A DNA stretch of 64,000 nucleotides from Lachnospiraceae bacterium MC2017 (GTDB lineage Bacteria > Bacillota > Clostridia > Lachnospirales > Lachnospiraceae), in assembly GCA_000701625.1 (NCBI GenBank), contig KL370803.1:189206-253205 (forward strand), written 5' to 3'. Made by a program: the position numbers and the translations under genes. The notes under the pieces were generated by a model, which worked only from the letters and a program-made list of their open reading frames with translations, was not told where the DNA came from and made no database searches. Shown here piece after piece: positions 41,665 through 50,866 of the stretch (the stretch's first letter is position 1; every line of letters starts with the position of its first letter).

Positions 41665-43374
41665 TCAGAACTGGAAGTGTGAGATTGATTCCTGCTGATC
41701 CTGTGCAAGTGTTGCAAGAGACTCGGAAGCCGCTGCAATTTCCTGATTTGTAGCTGCCTGTTCTTCTGCTGCCGCACTTACTATTTCCATATTATCAGAA
41801 ATCTTGTCACTGTGCTTATTTATTGCCTGTACACCTGTAGCGATGAGTGTCGCTTCTCCTACAAGAGTATCCACAGAACCGGATACATTTTCCATCTGAC
41901 CTGAAACGTCTGCAACCAGATGATTGATCTTGTCAAATACATCTTTAAGGTCTTCTATGGACTTAGTACCCTCTACAACCGCTTCATGTCCGGAATTCAT
42001 AGCATTAACTGCCTTCTGTGTATCTACCTGGATACCCTTTATGAGGCCTGCGATCTTTTCTGTAGAAAGCTGTGACTCACTTGCAAGTTTGCTGACTTCC
42101 TCAGCTACTACTGCAAAGCCCTTACCATGCTCACCTGCTCTAGCTGCTTCAATAGTTGCATTAAGAGCCAGGAGGTTCGTCTGATCTGCGATACTTGAAA
42201 TAGCATCAACGATCTCACCGATTTCCTGTGAACGTAAACCTAGCTGATTTACAAGTTCGGAAGACTCTGTTACGAGTGTCTCAACATTTTTAATAGTTGC
42301 AACAGACGTATCAACTGCATTCTTTCCTTCTGCAGAGTGCTCGGCTGCGATTCTTGAACCCTCAGCAACCTTTGCTGATTCTTCCTTAACCTGATCAACA
42401 GCTGCATTTACCTTTTCAAGAGACTGGTTGCTTTCCTTAACTGCAAGAAGCTGACCACCGATGAGTTCTACAACAACCTGTGCAGAAGATGCAACCTGTG
42501 AAGATGCCTGTGCTGACTGATCTGCACTGGCCGCAAGTTCCTCAGAAGATGCTGCCATCTGCTCTGACGCAATGCTCATCTGTTTCATAAGCTCTCCAAG
42601 AGAAGTCTTCATATCTCCAAGAGCATGTGCCATTGTTCCAAATTCATCCTTTCGTGTGATCTTTACGTCACTATGGCGGAAATCACCCTTCTTTAACTTA
42701 TCAATTTCAAACAGAAAAATCTTCATGATCTTCATGATGTCAAGAATGATAAGTGTGCTGAGTATACCAAGTATTGCAAGGCAAAGGACGTTCAATAAGA
42801 TCGTTAAAAAAAGCTGATCGTTACTTCTTTTATCAGTCTCCTCTTTAAGGATATCTGCATTGTCATTTGCCATCTGCTCAAGATCCTGAAGATTATGAAG
42901 AAGTGTCTGTGTAGGGCCTGCCTCTACTTCTTTATAATAAGTCCAGGCTTTATCCGTATCACCTGTGTCAACGATTGCCTTTGTTTCTTCGATACCTGCT
43001 TTATATGCATCCCATGAAGTCTCTGTTTCAGCGAGTTTTGCTTTAGCTGACTCTATGTTGCCTACTTTTTCCATATGTTCTTTCCAAGTCTCCTCATAAC
43101 TGTCTATAGCAGACTGGATAGAATTTTCAATTTCCTTATCGTCCGGATCGAGAATATGCTTTACGATACGAACCTGAATCATTCTCATATAGTTAATTTC
43201 ATTTCCAAGCCGCTTTATCGCCTGAAGCTTCCCGTTGTACATAGAATCCATATCTGTACTTGCCTTATGGATAGATGATACACCCGTCGTTCCAAGTATG
43301 ATCATTCCGGTAGCACCGATAAGTACAAGTATCAAAATCTTAAATCCTAACTTCATGTTCTGAATGAGTTTCAT
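41665..43374 (-). CDS. Methyl-accepting chemotaxis protein
   Basis: 569 residues from ATG 43374 (AAAGGA 8-9 nt upstream). TM1 ~13-33; four-helix-bundle ligand domain ~35-190 (MCP_signal 4HB type: [27 protein letters not shown]); TM2 ~200-220; HAMP ~222-270; cytoplasmic signalling domain with the hairpin tip [40 protein letters not shown]. Repeated [11 protein letters not shown]-type heptads carry methylation sites. It couples to CheA/CheW, none of which lies in the window. Ligand unknown. Confidence 0.93.
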   Translation of the reverse strand: MKLIQNMKLGFKILILVLIGATGMIILGTTGVSSIHKASTDMDSMYNGKLQAIKRLGNEINYMRMIQVRIVKHILDPDDKEIENSIQSAIDSYEETWKEHMEKVGNIESAKAKLAETETSWDAYKAGIEETKAIVDTGDTDKAWTYYKEVEAGPTQTLLHNLQDLEQMANDNADILKEETDKRSNDQLFLTILLNVLCLAILGILSTLIILDIMKIMKIFLFEIDKLKKGDFRHSDVKITRKDEFGTMAHALGDMKTSLGELMKQMSIASEQMAASSEELAASADQSAQASSQVASSAQVVVELIGGQLLAVKESNQSLEKVNAAVDQVKEESAKVAEGSRIAAEHSAEGKNAVDTSVATIKNVETLVTESSELVNQLGLRSQEIGEIVDAISSIADQTNLLALNATIEAARAGEHGKGFAVVAEEVSKLASESQLSTEKIAGLIKGIQVDTQKAVNAMNSGHEAVVEGTKSIEDLKDVFDKINHLVADVSGQMENVSGSVDTLVGEATLIATGVQAINKHSDKISDNMEIVSAAAEEQAATNQEIAAASESLATLAQDQQESISHFQF

Positions 43375-43722
43375 TGGGGGTTCCTTTCTGTTAAAACTGT
43401 TTCCCGGCTTCTTTACCCAAGCCATGCCGGTCGTGGTCTCACGTGTTTATGGCGTTATGCGTCGTGAAAATGTAAAATGCCATCTCTGCCTCTTTGCAGA
43501 AATTCTTGTATACAAAAACCAACTGAATTTATCACTCATTGCATTTCTCGTCAATGCAATTATTGTATCTTTGCCTGTACAATCAAAACGTTTTCGTAAG
43601 AAATCGTTAATAATTCAGTGATTCATGAAATTATAAAATAATTGTAAACTCCATACACAATTTGAGATATCTATGTTAAGTGCTGTCACGAATTCCAACG
43701 GAATTTCCTGTAAAATTCAAAA

Positions 43723-43752
43723 AGTGCACGCAAGTATTATCCTGCGTGCACT
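43723..43752 (-). terminator. Rho-independent terminator of the lipoprotein at 43804
   Basis: 10-bp perfect stem AGTGCACGCA (43723-43732) with 43743-43752; minus strand continues TTTTTG. Confidence 0.85.
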
Positions 43753-43782
43753 AAACTATATCGTGATAAAAGATTGACGTGT

Positions 43783-43803
43783 TATTGTTTATTCGTTTTA
43801 AGC
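43783..43803. repeat. Diverged copy of the dispersed stop-codon repeat
   Basis: GTTATTGTTTATTCGTTTTA resembles GTTACTGTTCACTCGCTTGC and lies immediately behind the lipoprotein stop (43804-43806). Confidence 0.45.
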
Positions 43804-45210
43804 TCAGCGATACTTAAACTCTGATAACGGCACATATCTGAATTTCAAATACGAAGCCCTTGCTTTTTTTTGATAGGAATAATACTCGTCTTTTGTTATT
43901 ACCTCCGCATTATCATCGTAATAATATCCATTATCGGAATACAGCCATTTTTCTTCTGCGCCTTTTCCTCTGTGGACTACACTGTCTATCGGCGTAGTAA
44001 ATTTATATGAACCGTATATCTCATAATGAGTGATAGAGCTGCTATCGTCGTAAGAAGACTCGCAGTAAACTGTACCATCTTTTGACAAATAATATTTTGT
44101 ATCATCGTATGACATAAAGAGCCTTGTCCAGGAACCTCTGTGAATTGAATATGCATCATAGATCATATCTGTATATTTATCGTTATTTGCCCCTATAAAC
44201 AGTTCATCGATACCATCACCATCAATATCTGTTAAGTAATAACCGATCACATTCATGGGATTTCCGGATGGGCCGGCATTATCATAAATATTTGCGCATT
44301 TTTCACTTAGGTTATTTGCTCTGAGTGTCTCTGCGTCCTGCCTCTCCGATACAGCATCAGCATATTTTTTGATTATTTGATCATATATTTCTTTTATAGC
44401 AACGTCCTGATCATCTTCCGGATTCCATAAATTTGAAATAAACCTATAGCCATCTTCGCTTTTATCCAAGACAAGTTCATATTTTGTTTCACCGGGTTCA
44501 AGTCCATACAATGGATCATCAAAATCTCCCAACACATATTCGATCACATATTGACTGCCTTCTTTTGTTCCTGACAGACATTTTATACGCGTATAGTTTG
44601 TATCCCCATGCTGACTGACATATAAATCGAGATCATCAAGATACAACCATTCTATAGGGTGGTTCATTAATGAGTACGATTTACCTGTAGTGTCTTCGAC
44701 ATATTTTTCAAGGTTCTCACTGCTGATATATGTAATATCGCCAAACAGGTCATCCTCACCATTTATTTTCAAAAAAGCCGCCATCACTGTGTCGTAATCA
44801 TTCTTTTGATCTGTGATCCCTGCTCCATTATAAAGCACATCATCCCACCATATATTCTCTACGGAATCAAATTCTGCTGTCACAAATCCGTTATACTTTA
44901 TAGAATTTAGATCATCCTCTATCGTTTGCAGCTCCCTTTCGGATAATTCGTCAAGTTCTCCGGTATCATTTGCTTCTTCTGATACTACCGGCTCTGACGC
45001 ATCATCACTTTTTTCTGCGGCAGCGGTTATATCAGAAGAATCCTTATCTTTTTTCACTTCATTGTTTTCTTCATCATCAGTATCCGATTCAATACGATCA
45101 TTTTCTTTATTGATCGTAAATGCGTCAGTAAGTTCACACCCTGTGATCATTCCGGATACAACGATCGTGATTATGATCAAACCTGTTTTAATCAGAATAT
45201 TTTTATGCAT
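43804..45210 (-). CDS. Lipoprotein with acidic linker and FG-GAP/EF-like repeat
   Basis: 468 residues from ATG 45210; the ATG at 45216 touches the GGGGGG site. Signal peptide with lipobox ITGC (~25), a ~75-residue acidic linker rich in D/E/S, then a globular part. YYLTDIDGDGIDELFIG near residue 325 is a calcium-binding-loop/FG-GAP-like motif seen in secreted clostridial proteins. A secreted, surface-held protein of unknown function. It stands alone between a diverged repeat and the AI-2E gene. Confidence 0.7.
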   Translation of the reverse strand: MHKNILIKTGLIIITIVVSGMITGCELTDAFTINKENDRIESDTDDEENNEVKKDKDSSDITAAAEKSDDASEPVVSEEANDTGELDELSERELQTIEDDLNSIKYNGFVTAEFDSVENIWWDDVLYNGAGITDQKNDYDTVMAAFLKINGEDDLFGDITYISSENLEKYVEDTTGKSYSLMNHPIEWLYLDDLDLYVSQHGDTNYTRIKCLSGTKEGSQYVIEYVLGDFDDPLYGLEPGETKYELVLDKSEDGYRFISNLWNPEDDQDVAIKEIYDQIIKKYADAVSERQDAETLRANNLSEKCANIYDNAGPSGNPMNVIGYYLTDIDGDGIDELFIGANNDKYTDMIYDAYSIHRGSWTRLFMSYDDTKYYLSKDGTVYCESSYDDSSSITHYEIYGSYKFTTPIDSVVHRGKGAEEKWLYSDNGYYYDDNAEVITKDEYYSYQKKARASYLKFRYVPLSEFKYR

Positions 45211-45453
45211 TTTCATCCCCCCAAACGATCATTTTTCTTCATATTTAAAAACTACATGGTTAATTATAGTTATTGATCGAATCCCCCGTAGCATAATGCT
45301 CAGTTTGCGCTTGTACCATACTTTAAACATTTATTAAGAATTATTCAAATAGAACTATATTAATTTTACTATGATATAATTTATTAATAAATTATAAAAG
45401 TACTTTTGATCCTTACATCACTTTATTTAATAATATGAGGGGGAAATGTTCAT

Positions 45454-46695
45454 ATGAAGTTTCATATTGATAAAAAATATATAATGTGGGCGATCACTGC
45501 ATTTGCCGTTGTCGTTGCCAGTATTCTTTTCACCTTCGCTCTATTTAATTATTCAATATTCTTTGGTTGGATCGGAGCTATATTAAAAGTTCTGACCCCC
45601 GTTATTTATGCTCTTCTTATCGCATATGTTCTCTCACCTGTTATAAACTGGTTTGACATGAGTGTTTTTCCGCCCATATGTCAAAAGCTTAAATATACGC
45701 CCGGATTAAAAGGAAAACGCAGATTACGTTATCTGTCAATTTTTTTCACATTATCCATACTTTTCTTCCTGATGGGATTTTTTATAAACCTTATCATCCC
45801 TTCACTTATCAGCAGTGTCACAAGCATTGCAAATAATATACCTACCTATGTAAATAATGTTATTACTTTTGCAAATAAAAAATTTGAAGATAATCCTGAG
45901 ATCGTAAGTTATATCGACAGTTATTCAGATATGCTGACAGACTGGTCAAACAATCTGATAACTAATGTCATGCCTCATCTTAATCAACTGATCAATTATA
46001 TTACATCCGGCATAGCACGTTCTCTGTCATTTATTTGGAATCTGATACTAGGACTCATAATGGCAGTTTATATCCTTGCTACAAAGGAACATTTTATTGC
46101 ACAGATGCGAAAGATCATTTTCGCTCTTGCAAGAAAACATACGGCATTTGAGATATTGGATGAGCTGAGTTATGTAAACCAAATCTTCAACAGCTACATC
46201 ATAAGCTCTGTTGTGGACTCACTGATAATTGGAGTTATCTGCTTCTTTGCCTGCGTGATCCTTAGAATTCCGTATCCTACACTTATCGCAGTTGTTGTAG
46301 GTGTTACAAATATCATTCCATTTTTTGGTCCTTTTCTTGGTGCCATACCGTGTACACTTATAATCCTTATGATAAAGCCGCTTTCTGCACTGACATTCGT
46401 TATCATGGTTCTAATACTCCAGCAGTGTGACGGCAATATCATCAAGCCAAAGTTATTCGGCAGTTCCACCGGCCTGCCCGGTTTCTGGGTTATCGTAGCA
46501 ATTCTCGTCGGCGGAGGTCTGTTCGGTGTACCCGGAATGTATCTCGGAACACCGGTATTCTCTCTAATCTTTTACGCGATCAAGAAAAACATAAATGGAC
46601 GTCTGACAAAGAAAGGACTGCCCATTTCAACACTGCAGTATGTTAGCGAAAATGAACTTCCTTACGAAATACTTGATAAAACAGATGAAGAATGA
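45454..46695 (+). CDS. AI-2E family transporter (PerM-like)
   Basis: 413 residues with ~8 membrane helices. Characteristic family pieces: VLTPVIYALLIAYVLSPVINWF near the N-terminus, SYIISSVVDSLIIGVICFFACVILRIPYPTLIAVVVGVTNIIPFFGPFLGAIP and LQQCDGNIIKPKLFGSSTGLPGFWVIVAILVGGGLFGVPGMYLGTP. Members export AI-2 or act as sodium/lithium-proton antiporters; substrate cannot be told here. GAGGGGGAA precedes the ATG. Single plus-strand gene. Confidence 0.92.
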   Translation: MKFHIDKKYIMWAITAFAVVVASILFTFALFNYSIFFGWIGAILKVLTPVIYALLIAYVLSPVINWFDMSVFPPICQKLKYTPGLKGKRRLRYLSIFFTLSILFFLMGFFINLIIPSLISSVTSIANNIPTYVNNVITFANKKFEDNPEIVSYIDSYSDMLTDWSNNLITNVMPHLNQLINYITSGIARSLSFIWNLILGLIMAVYILATKEHFIAQMRKIIFALARKHTAFEILDELSYVNQIFNSYIISSVVDSLIIGVICFFACVILRIPYPTLIAVVVGVTNIIPFFGPFLGAIPCTLIILMIKPLSALTFVIMVLILQQCDGNIIKPKLFGSSTGLPGFWVIVAILVGGGLFGVPGMYLGTPVFSLIFYAIKKNINGRLTKKGLPISTLQYVSENELPYEILDKTDEE

Positions 46696-46741
46696 CATAC
46701 AAGACAGATGTTTCTTCATCATTTTCCCATCAAAAGAATAT

Positions 46742-46767
46742 GAAGCGCCGGAGGAATCCTGCGCTTC
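46742..46767. terminator. Bidirectional terminator
   Basis: GAAGCGC (46742-46748) pairs with 46761-46767, inner AGGA/TCCT. It lies between the converging AI-2E gene and the ATPase-like gene at 46798. Confidence 0.7.
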
Positions 46768-46797
46768 ATTTACATTAACTATTCTTTTTAAGCCCGT

Positions 46798-47427
46798 CTA
46801 AGCTATTATCGTCATCTCTACCCGATCTTTTTTTACACCGACCGTTACATCCTTTGCTATGCTGGCAACGATCGACTTTTCTAGCTCGTCCCATGCCTGT
46901 TTAGCAGGCTTATCCTCTTCGTCAGCATTCTCCAATTGCTCTTTATAGCTATTCAGTGACCAAACCATCTGCTGACCCATGACCGGCAATTCACCCATGA
47001 GACCAAATCCCATGTACGCATAGGAAACACTGCCGCCATCATACTTTTGTTGAAGCGACATTACTTCATCATAATTCAACAGACCATTTTCGATGATCTC
47101 ACTGATCTTACCCATAAAACCTTTGACTGAAGCATTTTTTCCTGATGAAGATACAGATAACAGATCATCTTTTTTAGTCATATTCATGTCTGTTTTTGCA
47201 CTTAATCTTACTTTGTACTCATCATCTTCATGTTCCAGCCAAAAAAGAGCCTGAAATTCACCGGTCATTGCGCGAACCATTCCTATAGTTTCTTCCGCTA
47301 TAAGACGCAGATGAATCGCTTTTTTTCTGTCCAAGGACTGTTCCCTGATAAAATCATCAGCAATTTTCAATGCTTCTGAAGCCTTGGTATCCGAGTTATT
47401 AATGAATACTCTGTTGGTAGATTCCAT
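46798..47427 (-). CDS. Anti-sigma-type ATP-binding protein (HATPase_c-like)
   Basis: 209 residues from ATG 47427 (GGGGGAG 7 nt upstream). It has a helix IRLRLIAEETIGMVRAM whose Glu matches the N-box of GHKL ATPases, followed by strands QALFWLEHEDDEYKVRLSAKTDM, but no clear G1/G2 Gly boxes. The C-terminus (KDRVEMTIIA) returns to a strand. It resembles the tail of the MscS fusion protein at 21803. With the STAS gene 38 bp upstream and an RsbW-like gene before it, a role in a partner-switching relay is inferred; the target is unknown. Confidence 0.6.
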   Translation of the reverse strand: MESTNRVFINNSDTKASEALKIADDFIREQSLDRKKAIHLRLIAEETIGMVRAMTGEFQALFWLEHEDDEYKVRLSAKTDMNMTKKDDLLSVSSSGKNASVKGFMGKISEIIENGLLNYDEVMSLQQKYDGGSVSYAYMGFGLMGELPVMGQQMVWSLNSYKEQLENADEEDKPAKQAWDELEKSIVASIAKDVTVGVKKDRVEMTIIA

Positions 47428-47464
47428 AATACTCCCCCTTCTGCAATCAGTTACCGCCAGACTA

Positions 47465-47761
47465 TCACTCAATAACCAATATATCTGCAAATCCTGTTAC
47501 TTCAAAGATCTCCATAACTTCTTCAGAAACGTTCTTAACGATCATGCCGCCCTTTTTGCTCATTTTTTTCTGTGCTGACAGAAGAACTCTTAATCCCGCA
47601 CTTGAAATATACTCAAGCTTTTCCATGTCAAATGTCAGCTTTTCCATATCATCAAGTCCTGAAGCCAGCTGTTCTTCAAGCTCAGGTGCTGTGATAGTAT
47701 CCAATCTACCTGCCAAAGAGATTACTATTTCATTACCGTTTACCTGCTTATCAATTTTCAT
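47465..47761 (-). CDS. STAS-domain anti-anti-sigma factor
   Basis: 98 residues, full STAS fold: EIVISLAGRLDTITAPELE, LTFDMEKLEYISSAGLRVLLSAQKKM with the conserved Ser of YISSAG that is the usual RsbW/SpoIIAB phosphorylation site, then IFEVTGFADIL. In partner-switching systems it binds and is phosphorylated by an anti-sigma kinase. It lies between an RsbW-like kinase (26-bp gap) and the ATPase-like gene, all minus strand. No sigma factor is adjacent, so the output is unclear. Confidence 0.9.
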   Translation of the reverse strand: MKIDKQVNGNEIVISLAGRLDTITAPELEEQLASGLDDMEKLTFDMEKLEYISSAGLRVLLSAQKKMSKKGGMIVKNVSEEVMEIFEVTGFADILVIE

Positions 47762-47787
47762 ATGCTCCCCTTTCTGCGCTTAGGTTA

Positions 47788-48219
47788 TTATTTATTTCCA
47801 AACGCTTTAGCTATTGTTAATATATTTTGACCATCCTTATGTTCATAACGAACTTCATCCATGGTCTGTTTAACAAGAAAGATCCCTAGTCCTCCTATTT
47901 CCCGTTCTTCTGCTGATAATGTAATATCAGGTTCTTCATTTTTCAACGGGTCATACGGAATCCCCTTGTCTATGAAAGAGATATTGACCTTATCAAGATC
48001 CCTATTCATTTCAAGTTTTAATACAACCATACCTGTTGCAGGTGCATAGGCATAACTTGCGATATTTACAAATATTTCTTCTACTGCAACGTCTATCTGT
48101 TTCTGTATTTTTGACGGACACTTAGCATCATTGAGATGCTTATCAACAAAAAGTTGAACTGCTGGCAGGTTTTCTACATTTGCTTCCAGTTCAAGTTCAT
48201 CAATATCTATACTCCACAT
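47788..48219 (-). CDS. RsbW/SpoIIAB-like anti-sigma serine kinase
   Basis: 143 residues of the HATPase_c_2 family: N-box IDVAVEEIFVNIASYAY, G1 FIDKGIPYDPL, G2 EIGGLGIFLVKQTMDEVRY, all present. Such proteins bind an anti-anti-sigma factor and phosphorylate its Ser or bind a sigma factor. It is followed by the STAS gene, its natural partner, and preceded by a 240-bp array of hairpins. GGAAGG-type site precedes ATG 48219. Confidence 0.88.
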   Translation of the reverse strand: MWSIDIDELELEANVENLPAVQLFVDKHLNDAKCPSKIQKQIDVAVEEIFVNIASYAYAPATGMVVLKLEMNRDLDKVNISFIDKGIPYDPLKNEEPDITLSAEEREIGGLGIFLVKQTMDEVRYEHKDGQNILTIAKAFGNK

Positions 48220-48239
48220 ACCTTCCTTTCCATAGGAAC

Positions 48240-48480
48240 ATCCTAAGTCTTAGTCAGAGGAGAACAAAGAATCCGACTTTGTCGGATTCTCCGCACAAGT
48301 GCGGGAGCCGTAGGCTCTTTCTATCCGTGTGCATCACGTCCCAATGCACGCAGTGCATTTTTGAACTTATAGGAATTCCATTGGAATTTCCTATAAGCTC
48401 AAAAAAGTATCCAACCAAAGCATATCTGATAAATGTCAGTTTGATATTTATCAGATATGCCGGCTGCATACTTTCAAGTT
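48240..48480. repeat. Dense array of hairpins between two minus-strand genes
   Basis: Consecutive stems: 48268-48277/48281-48290 (10 bp, AGAATCCGAC), 48291-48296/48299-48304 (CCGCAC), 48306-48309/48313-48316 (AGCC), 48329-48334/48344-48349 (GTGCAT), a ~20-bp stem 48361-48380/48381-48402 with almost no loop, and a 15-bp stem 48420-48434/48446-48460 (GCATATCTGATAAAT). An ORF runs on each strand through it but neither has a credible protein. It looks like a mosaic of short interspersed palindromes. Confidence 0.75.
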
Positions 48481-48563
48481 CTCTTATATGATTTTGTTAT
48501 TTCGTTGATAACTCCCACTCAAACTCCCCCAAGTTATATTGCTACGTTCAACAAAACTAAGTT

Positions 48564-49220
48564 TTATTCTATCCCTTCAAGCGATTTTTTTCCACCTGTT
48601 TTTTCAAAATCTTCAATAAACTGGATAATAAGATTTACTGTTCCCTCAATCCCGAGAACAGATGAATCCACAGAAAGATCATATGTACCGGTATGTCCCC
48701 ATTTTCTAGAAGAATAGTAATCGTAATAACTCTTTCTCTGCTTATCCTTTTTAGTGATCATACTTCGTGCTTTTTCCGGAGTTGTAATATCATCAAAACG
48801 AGACATAATACGCTTTATCCTTGACTCCATCTTGCCGTAGATAAATATGTTAAGTACATTAGGCATATCCTGAAGAGCATAATCTGCACAACGTCCAACT
48901 ATCACACAAGGACCATCCTTCGCGATATTCTTGATCGCATCAAACTGTGCCAAAAATACCTTATGACTTACAGGCATGTCCATATAAGCGGAATTATTGT
49001 AACCAAAGGAATACGTATCCATAACAAGATTATACAGAAATGAGCTTGTTGGTCTCTCATCATGGTTTTCAAAAACTTCCTCGCAAAGTCCGCTTTCCTT
49101 TGCGGCTCTCGCAAGTAATTCTTTGTCATAACATTTTATGCCAAAGTGTTCCGCAAGCTTCTCGCCAATCTCACGTCCACCTGAACCAAACTCACGACCA
49201 ATCGTTATAATAGTATTCAT
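48564..49220 (-). CDS. Cytidylate kinase-like protein
   Basis: 218 residues of the AAA_26/cytidylate_kin2 family: P-loop-like IITIGREFGSGGREIGEKLAEHFG, KCYDKELL, VIVGRCADYAL and RIMSRFDDITTPEKARSMITKKDKQRKSYYDYYSSRKWG, the lid and Arg cluster. These Firmicute proteins resemble CMP kinases but their substrate is often unproven. ATG 49220 was chosen over GTG 49226 because GGTGAG is well spaced. Stands alone, followed by the hairpin array. Confidence 0.8.
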   Translation of the reverse strand: MNTIITIGREFGSGGREIGEKLAEHFGIKCYDKELLARAAKESGLCEEVFENHDERPTSSFLYNLVMDTYSFGYNNSAYMDMPVSHKVFLAQFDAIKNIAKDGPCVIVGRCADYALQDMPNVLNIFIYGKMESRIKRIMSRFDDITTPEKARSMITKKDKQRKSYYDYYSSRKWGHTGTYDLSVDSSVLGIEGTVNLIIQFIEDFEKTGGKKSLEGIE

Positions 49221-49339
49221 AAGCACTCACCATGCCCTTCCTAATTTCCAAAACAAGATTCCAGAAATTGATTTGTACATATTATACCATATATCGCTTG
49301 TTTTTGGAGGTCTCTTTTGTACATTTTTGATCGTCCCCC

Positions 49340-49372
49340 CAGTAAATGCTCCGTTTACGTGTGAATTGTAAC
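49340..49372. repeat. Dispersed repeat end overlapping the rluD stop codon
   Basis: AGTAAATGCTCCGTTTACGTG then TGAATTGTAAC matches the right end of the 26534-26680 element. The rluD TAA (49355-49357) and its last codons (VTIHT) are inside it, so the repeat provides the stop. Confidence 0.7.
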
Positions 49373-50296
49373 TCCGCGTAGACCACTTAGGATCTTCTCA
49401 AAATAATCCGGAAGTGGCGCATTTACTTCTATATACTCGCCTGTTGTAGGCTGCGTAAATCCCAATGTCATTGCATGAAGAGTCTGACCTTCTGTATGCC
49501 ATGGTGACTTTCCACTGCTGTAAACATCATCACCGACTATCGGATGTCCGATTTTTGCCATATGCACACGTATCTGATGTGTCCTTCCCGTTTCAAGCTC
49601 ACACTCAACATAAGTATGGTTTTGAAACTGTTCCAGCACATGATAATGTGTAACTGCCCTTTTTCCTCCCTGCTGAACCACAGCCATCTTTTTTCGATCT
49701 TTTGGATTACGTCCAATAGGAGCATCAACAATGCCGTCTTCGGTTATACGTCCGTTTACGATCGCCCTATAACGACGAGTGATCGAATGTTCTTTTAACT
49801 GCGCAGCAAGTGATCGATGCGCATTGTCATTTTTACATATTATGAGTGAACCGGTCGTATCACGATCGATCCGATGCACGATGCCGGGTCTTAGTACACC
49901 ATTAATTCCCGACAGATCACTGCAATGAAACAGAATAGCATTCACAAGTGTTCCACTATAATGACCAGGTGCAGGATGCACGACCATTCCCTTTGGTTTG
50001 TTAACCACTATCACATCCTGATCTTCATAAAGAATAGAAAGTGGGATGTTTTCAGGCTTTATCTCAGGCGCTTCAGCCGGCGGCAAAATGAACGACACCT
50101 CATCATCCTCATGCACTGCTGTTTTTGCCTTTTTAACTACCTCAGAATTGATCTTCACTCCGCCATCGTCTATGATCTTTGCAATATAGCTTCTGGAAAC
50201 TCGATCGTATGCATTTGCTATACATTTATCTACACGCACACCGTCCTGTTCCGGTGTTACTGTAAAAAGAAAAAGTTCTCCTGCTTTATTTTCCAT
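49355..50296 (-). CDS. rluD: RluA/RluD-family 23S rRNA pseudouridine synthase
   Basis: 313 residues. S4 RNA-binding domain ~18-75 (VRVDKCIANAYDRVSRSYIAKIIDDGGVKIN); catalytic domain with GIVHRIDRDTTGSLIICKN containing the catalytic Asp, RYRAIVNG, and GRTHQIRVHMAKIGHPIVGDDVY. It makes pseudouridine in large-subunit rRNA or tRNA; the exact site needs comparison with characterised members. It overlaps lspA by 11 bp, so they are one unit. Its last five codons and stop lie in a dispersed repeat. Confidence 0.92.
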   Translation of the reverse strand: MENKAGELFLFTVTPEQDGVRVDKCIANAYDRVSRSYIAKIIDDGGVKINSEVVKKAKTAVHEDDEVSFILPPAEAPEIKPENIPLSILYEDQDVIVVNKPKGMVVHPAPGHYSGTLVNAILFHCSDLSGINGVLRPGIVHRIDRDTTGSLIICKNDNAHRSLAAQLKEHSITRRYRAIVNGRITEDGIVDAPIGRNPKDRKKMAVVQQGGKRAVTHYHVLEQFQNHTYVECELETGRTHQIRVHMAKIGHPIVGDDVYSSGKSPWHTEGQTLHAMTLGFTQPTTGEYIEVNAPLPDYFEKILSGLRGVTIHT

Positions 50297-50855
50297 GTTC
50301 AGCTTCTTCTTTCTCAGCCTCTGTAAGAAATGATGAGTGAATCTTGCCTTTTCTGGCTTTTTTTAGATCCAGATCTTCGTCCTTATAGACAAAAAGAAAC
50401 AACACCGCAAGTGCTGCGGCAGATACAGTCACATACATATCAGCCACATTAAATATCGGAAAATTTATGCAGATCACATATATAAAATCTACTACATAAT
50501 CAAGATTTACCCTGTCGATCATGTTTCCGGCCGCTCCAGCTGTCATAAAGCAAAGAAAGAAACGCAGAATACGATATTTCTTTGTTGCAGGGATAAGGAA
50601 AAGCAGCACCAGCATCGCCAGTATAAAAACGCCTCCTATGATCACGAAAAAGAGTTTTTGGTTCTGCAGCATTCCAAATGCTGCCCCTCTATTTTCCAGA
50701 TACTCCAAAACCAGATATCCGGGAACTATCTGAATCGGCGCTTTCCCCATGAGATTTGAAACAGCCGTCTGTTTTGTGAACTGATCAAGCCACACAAGAG
50801 CACCCATAAAGATCAGATCCAGTATAAAAAATAATATATTATGTGGTTTTTTCAT
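50286..50855 (-). CDS. lspA: Signal peptidase II (lipoprotein signal peptidase)
   Basis: 189 residues from ATG 50855 (GAGGG 8 nt upstream; the earlier TTG has no site). Four membrane helices; the catalytic aspartates in GAAGNMIDRV and NVADMYV are intact, as is LENRGAAFGML. It cleaves prolipoproteins after lipid modification; several lipoproteins in this window depend on it. A lysine-rich cytoplasmic tail (KARKGKIHSS..EAEKEEAEHGK) extends the usual ~160 residues. It sits between aroB and rluD, overlapping the latter. Confidence 0.95.
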   Translation of the reverse strand: MKKPHNILFFILDLIFMGALVWLDQFTKQTAVSNLMGKAPIQIVPGYLVLEYLENRGAAFGMLQNQKLFFVIIGGVFILAMLVLLFLIPATKKYRILRFFLCFMTAGAAGNMIDRVNLDYVVDFIYVICINFPIFNVADMYVTVSAAALAVLFLFVYKDEDLDLKKARKGKIHSSFLTEAEKEEAEHGK

Positions 50856-50866
50856 TTCAATTTCCC

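Larger units (their letters stand above)
43375..43803. other. 430-bp gap with repeats and a terminator
   Basis: No gene seen. Contains ATTGCAT inverted repeat (43538-43544 / 43554-43560), a GAATTCCAACGGAATTTCC element (about 43690) related to the stem at 48361-48402, the terminator 43723-43752 and a diverged copy of the dispersed repeat (43783-43803). Confidence 0.6.

Noticed and set aside
48254-48469. ORFs on both strands through the hairpin array
   Set aside because: They consist of palindromic repeat sequence and share the same bases on both strands, so neither is a credible protein.
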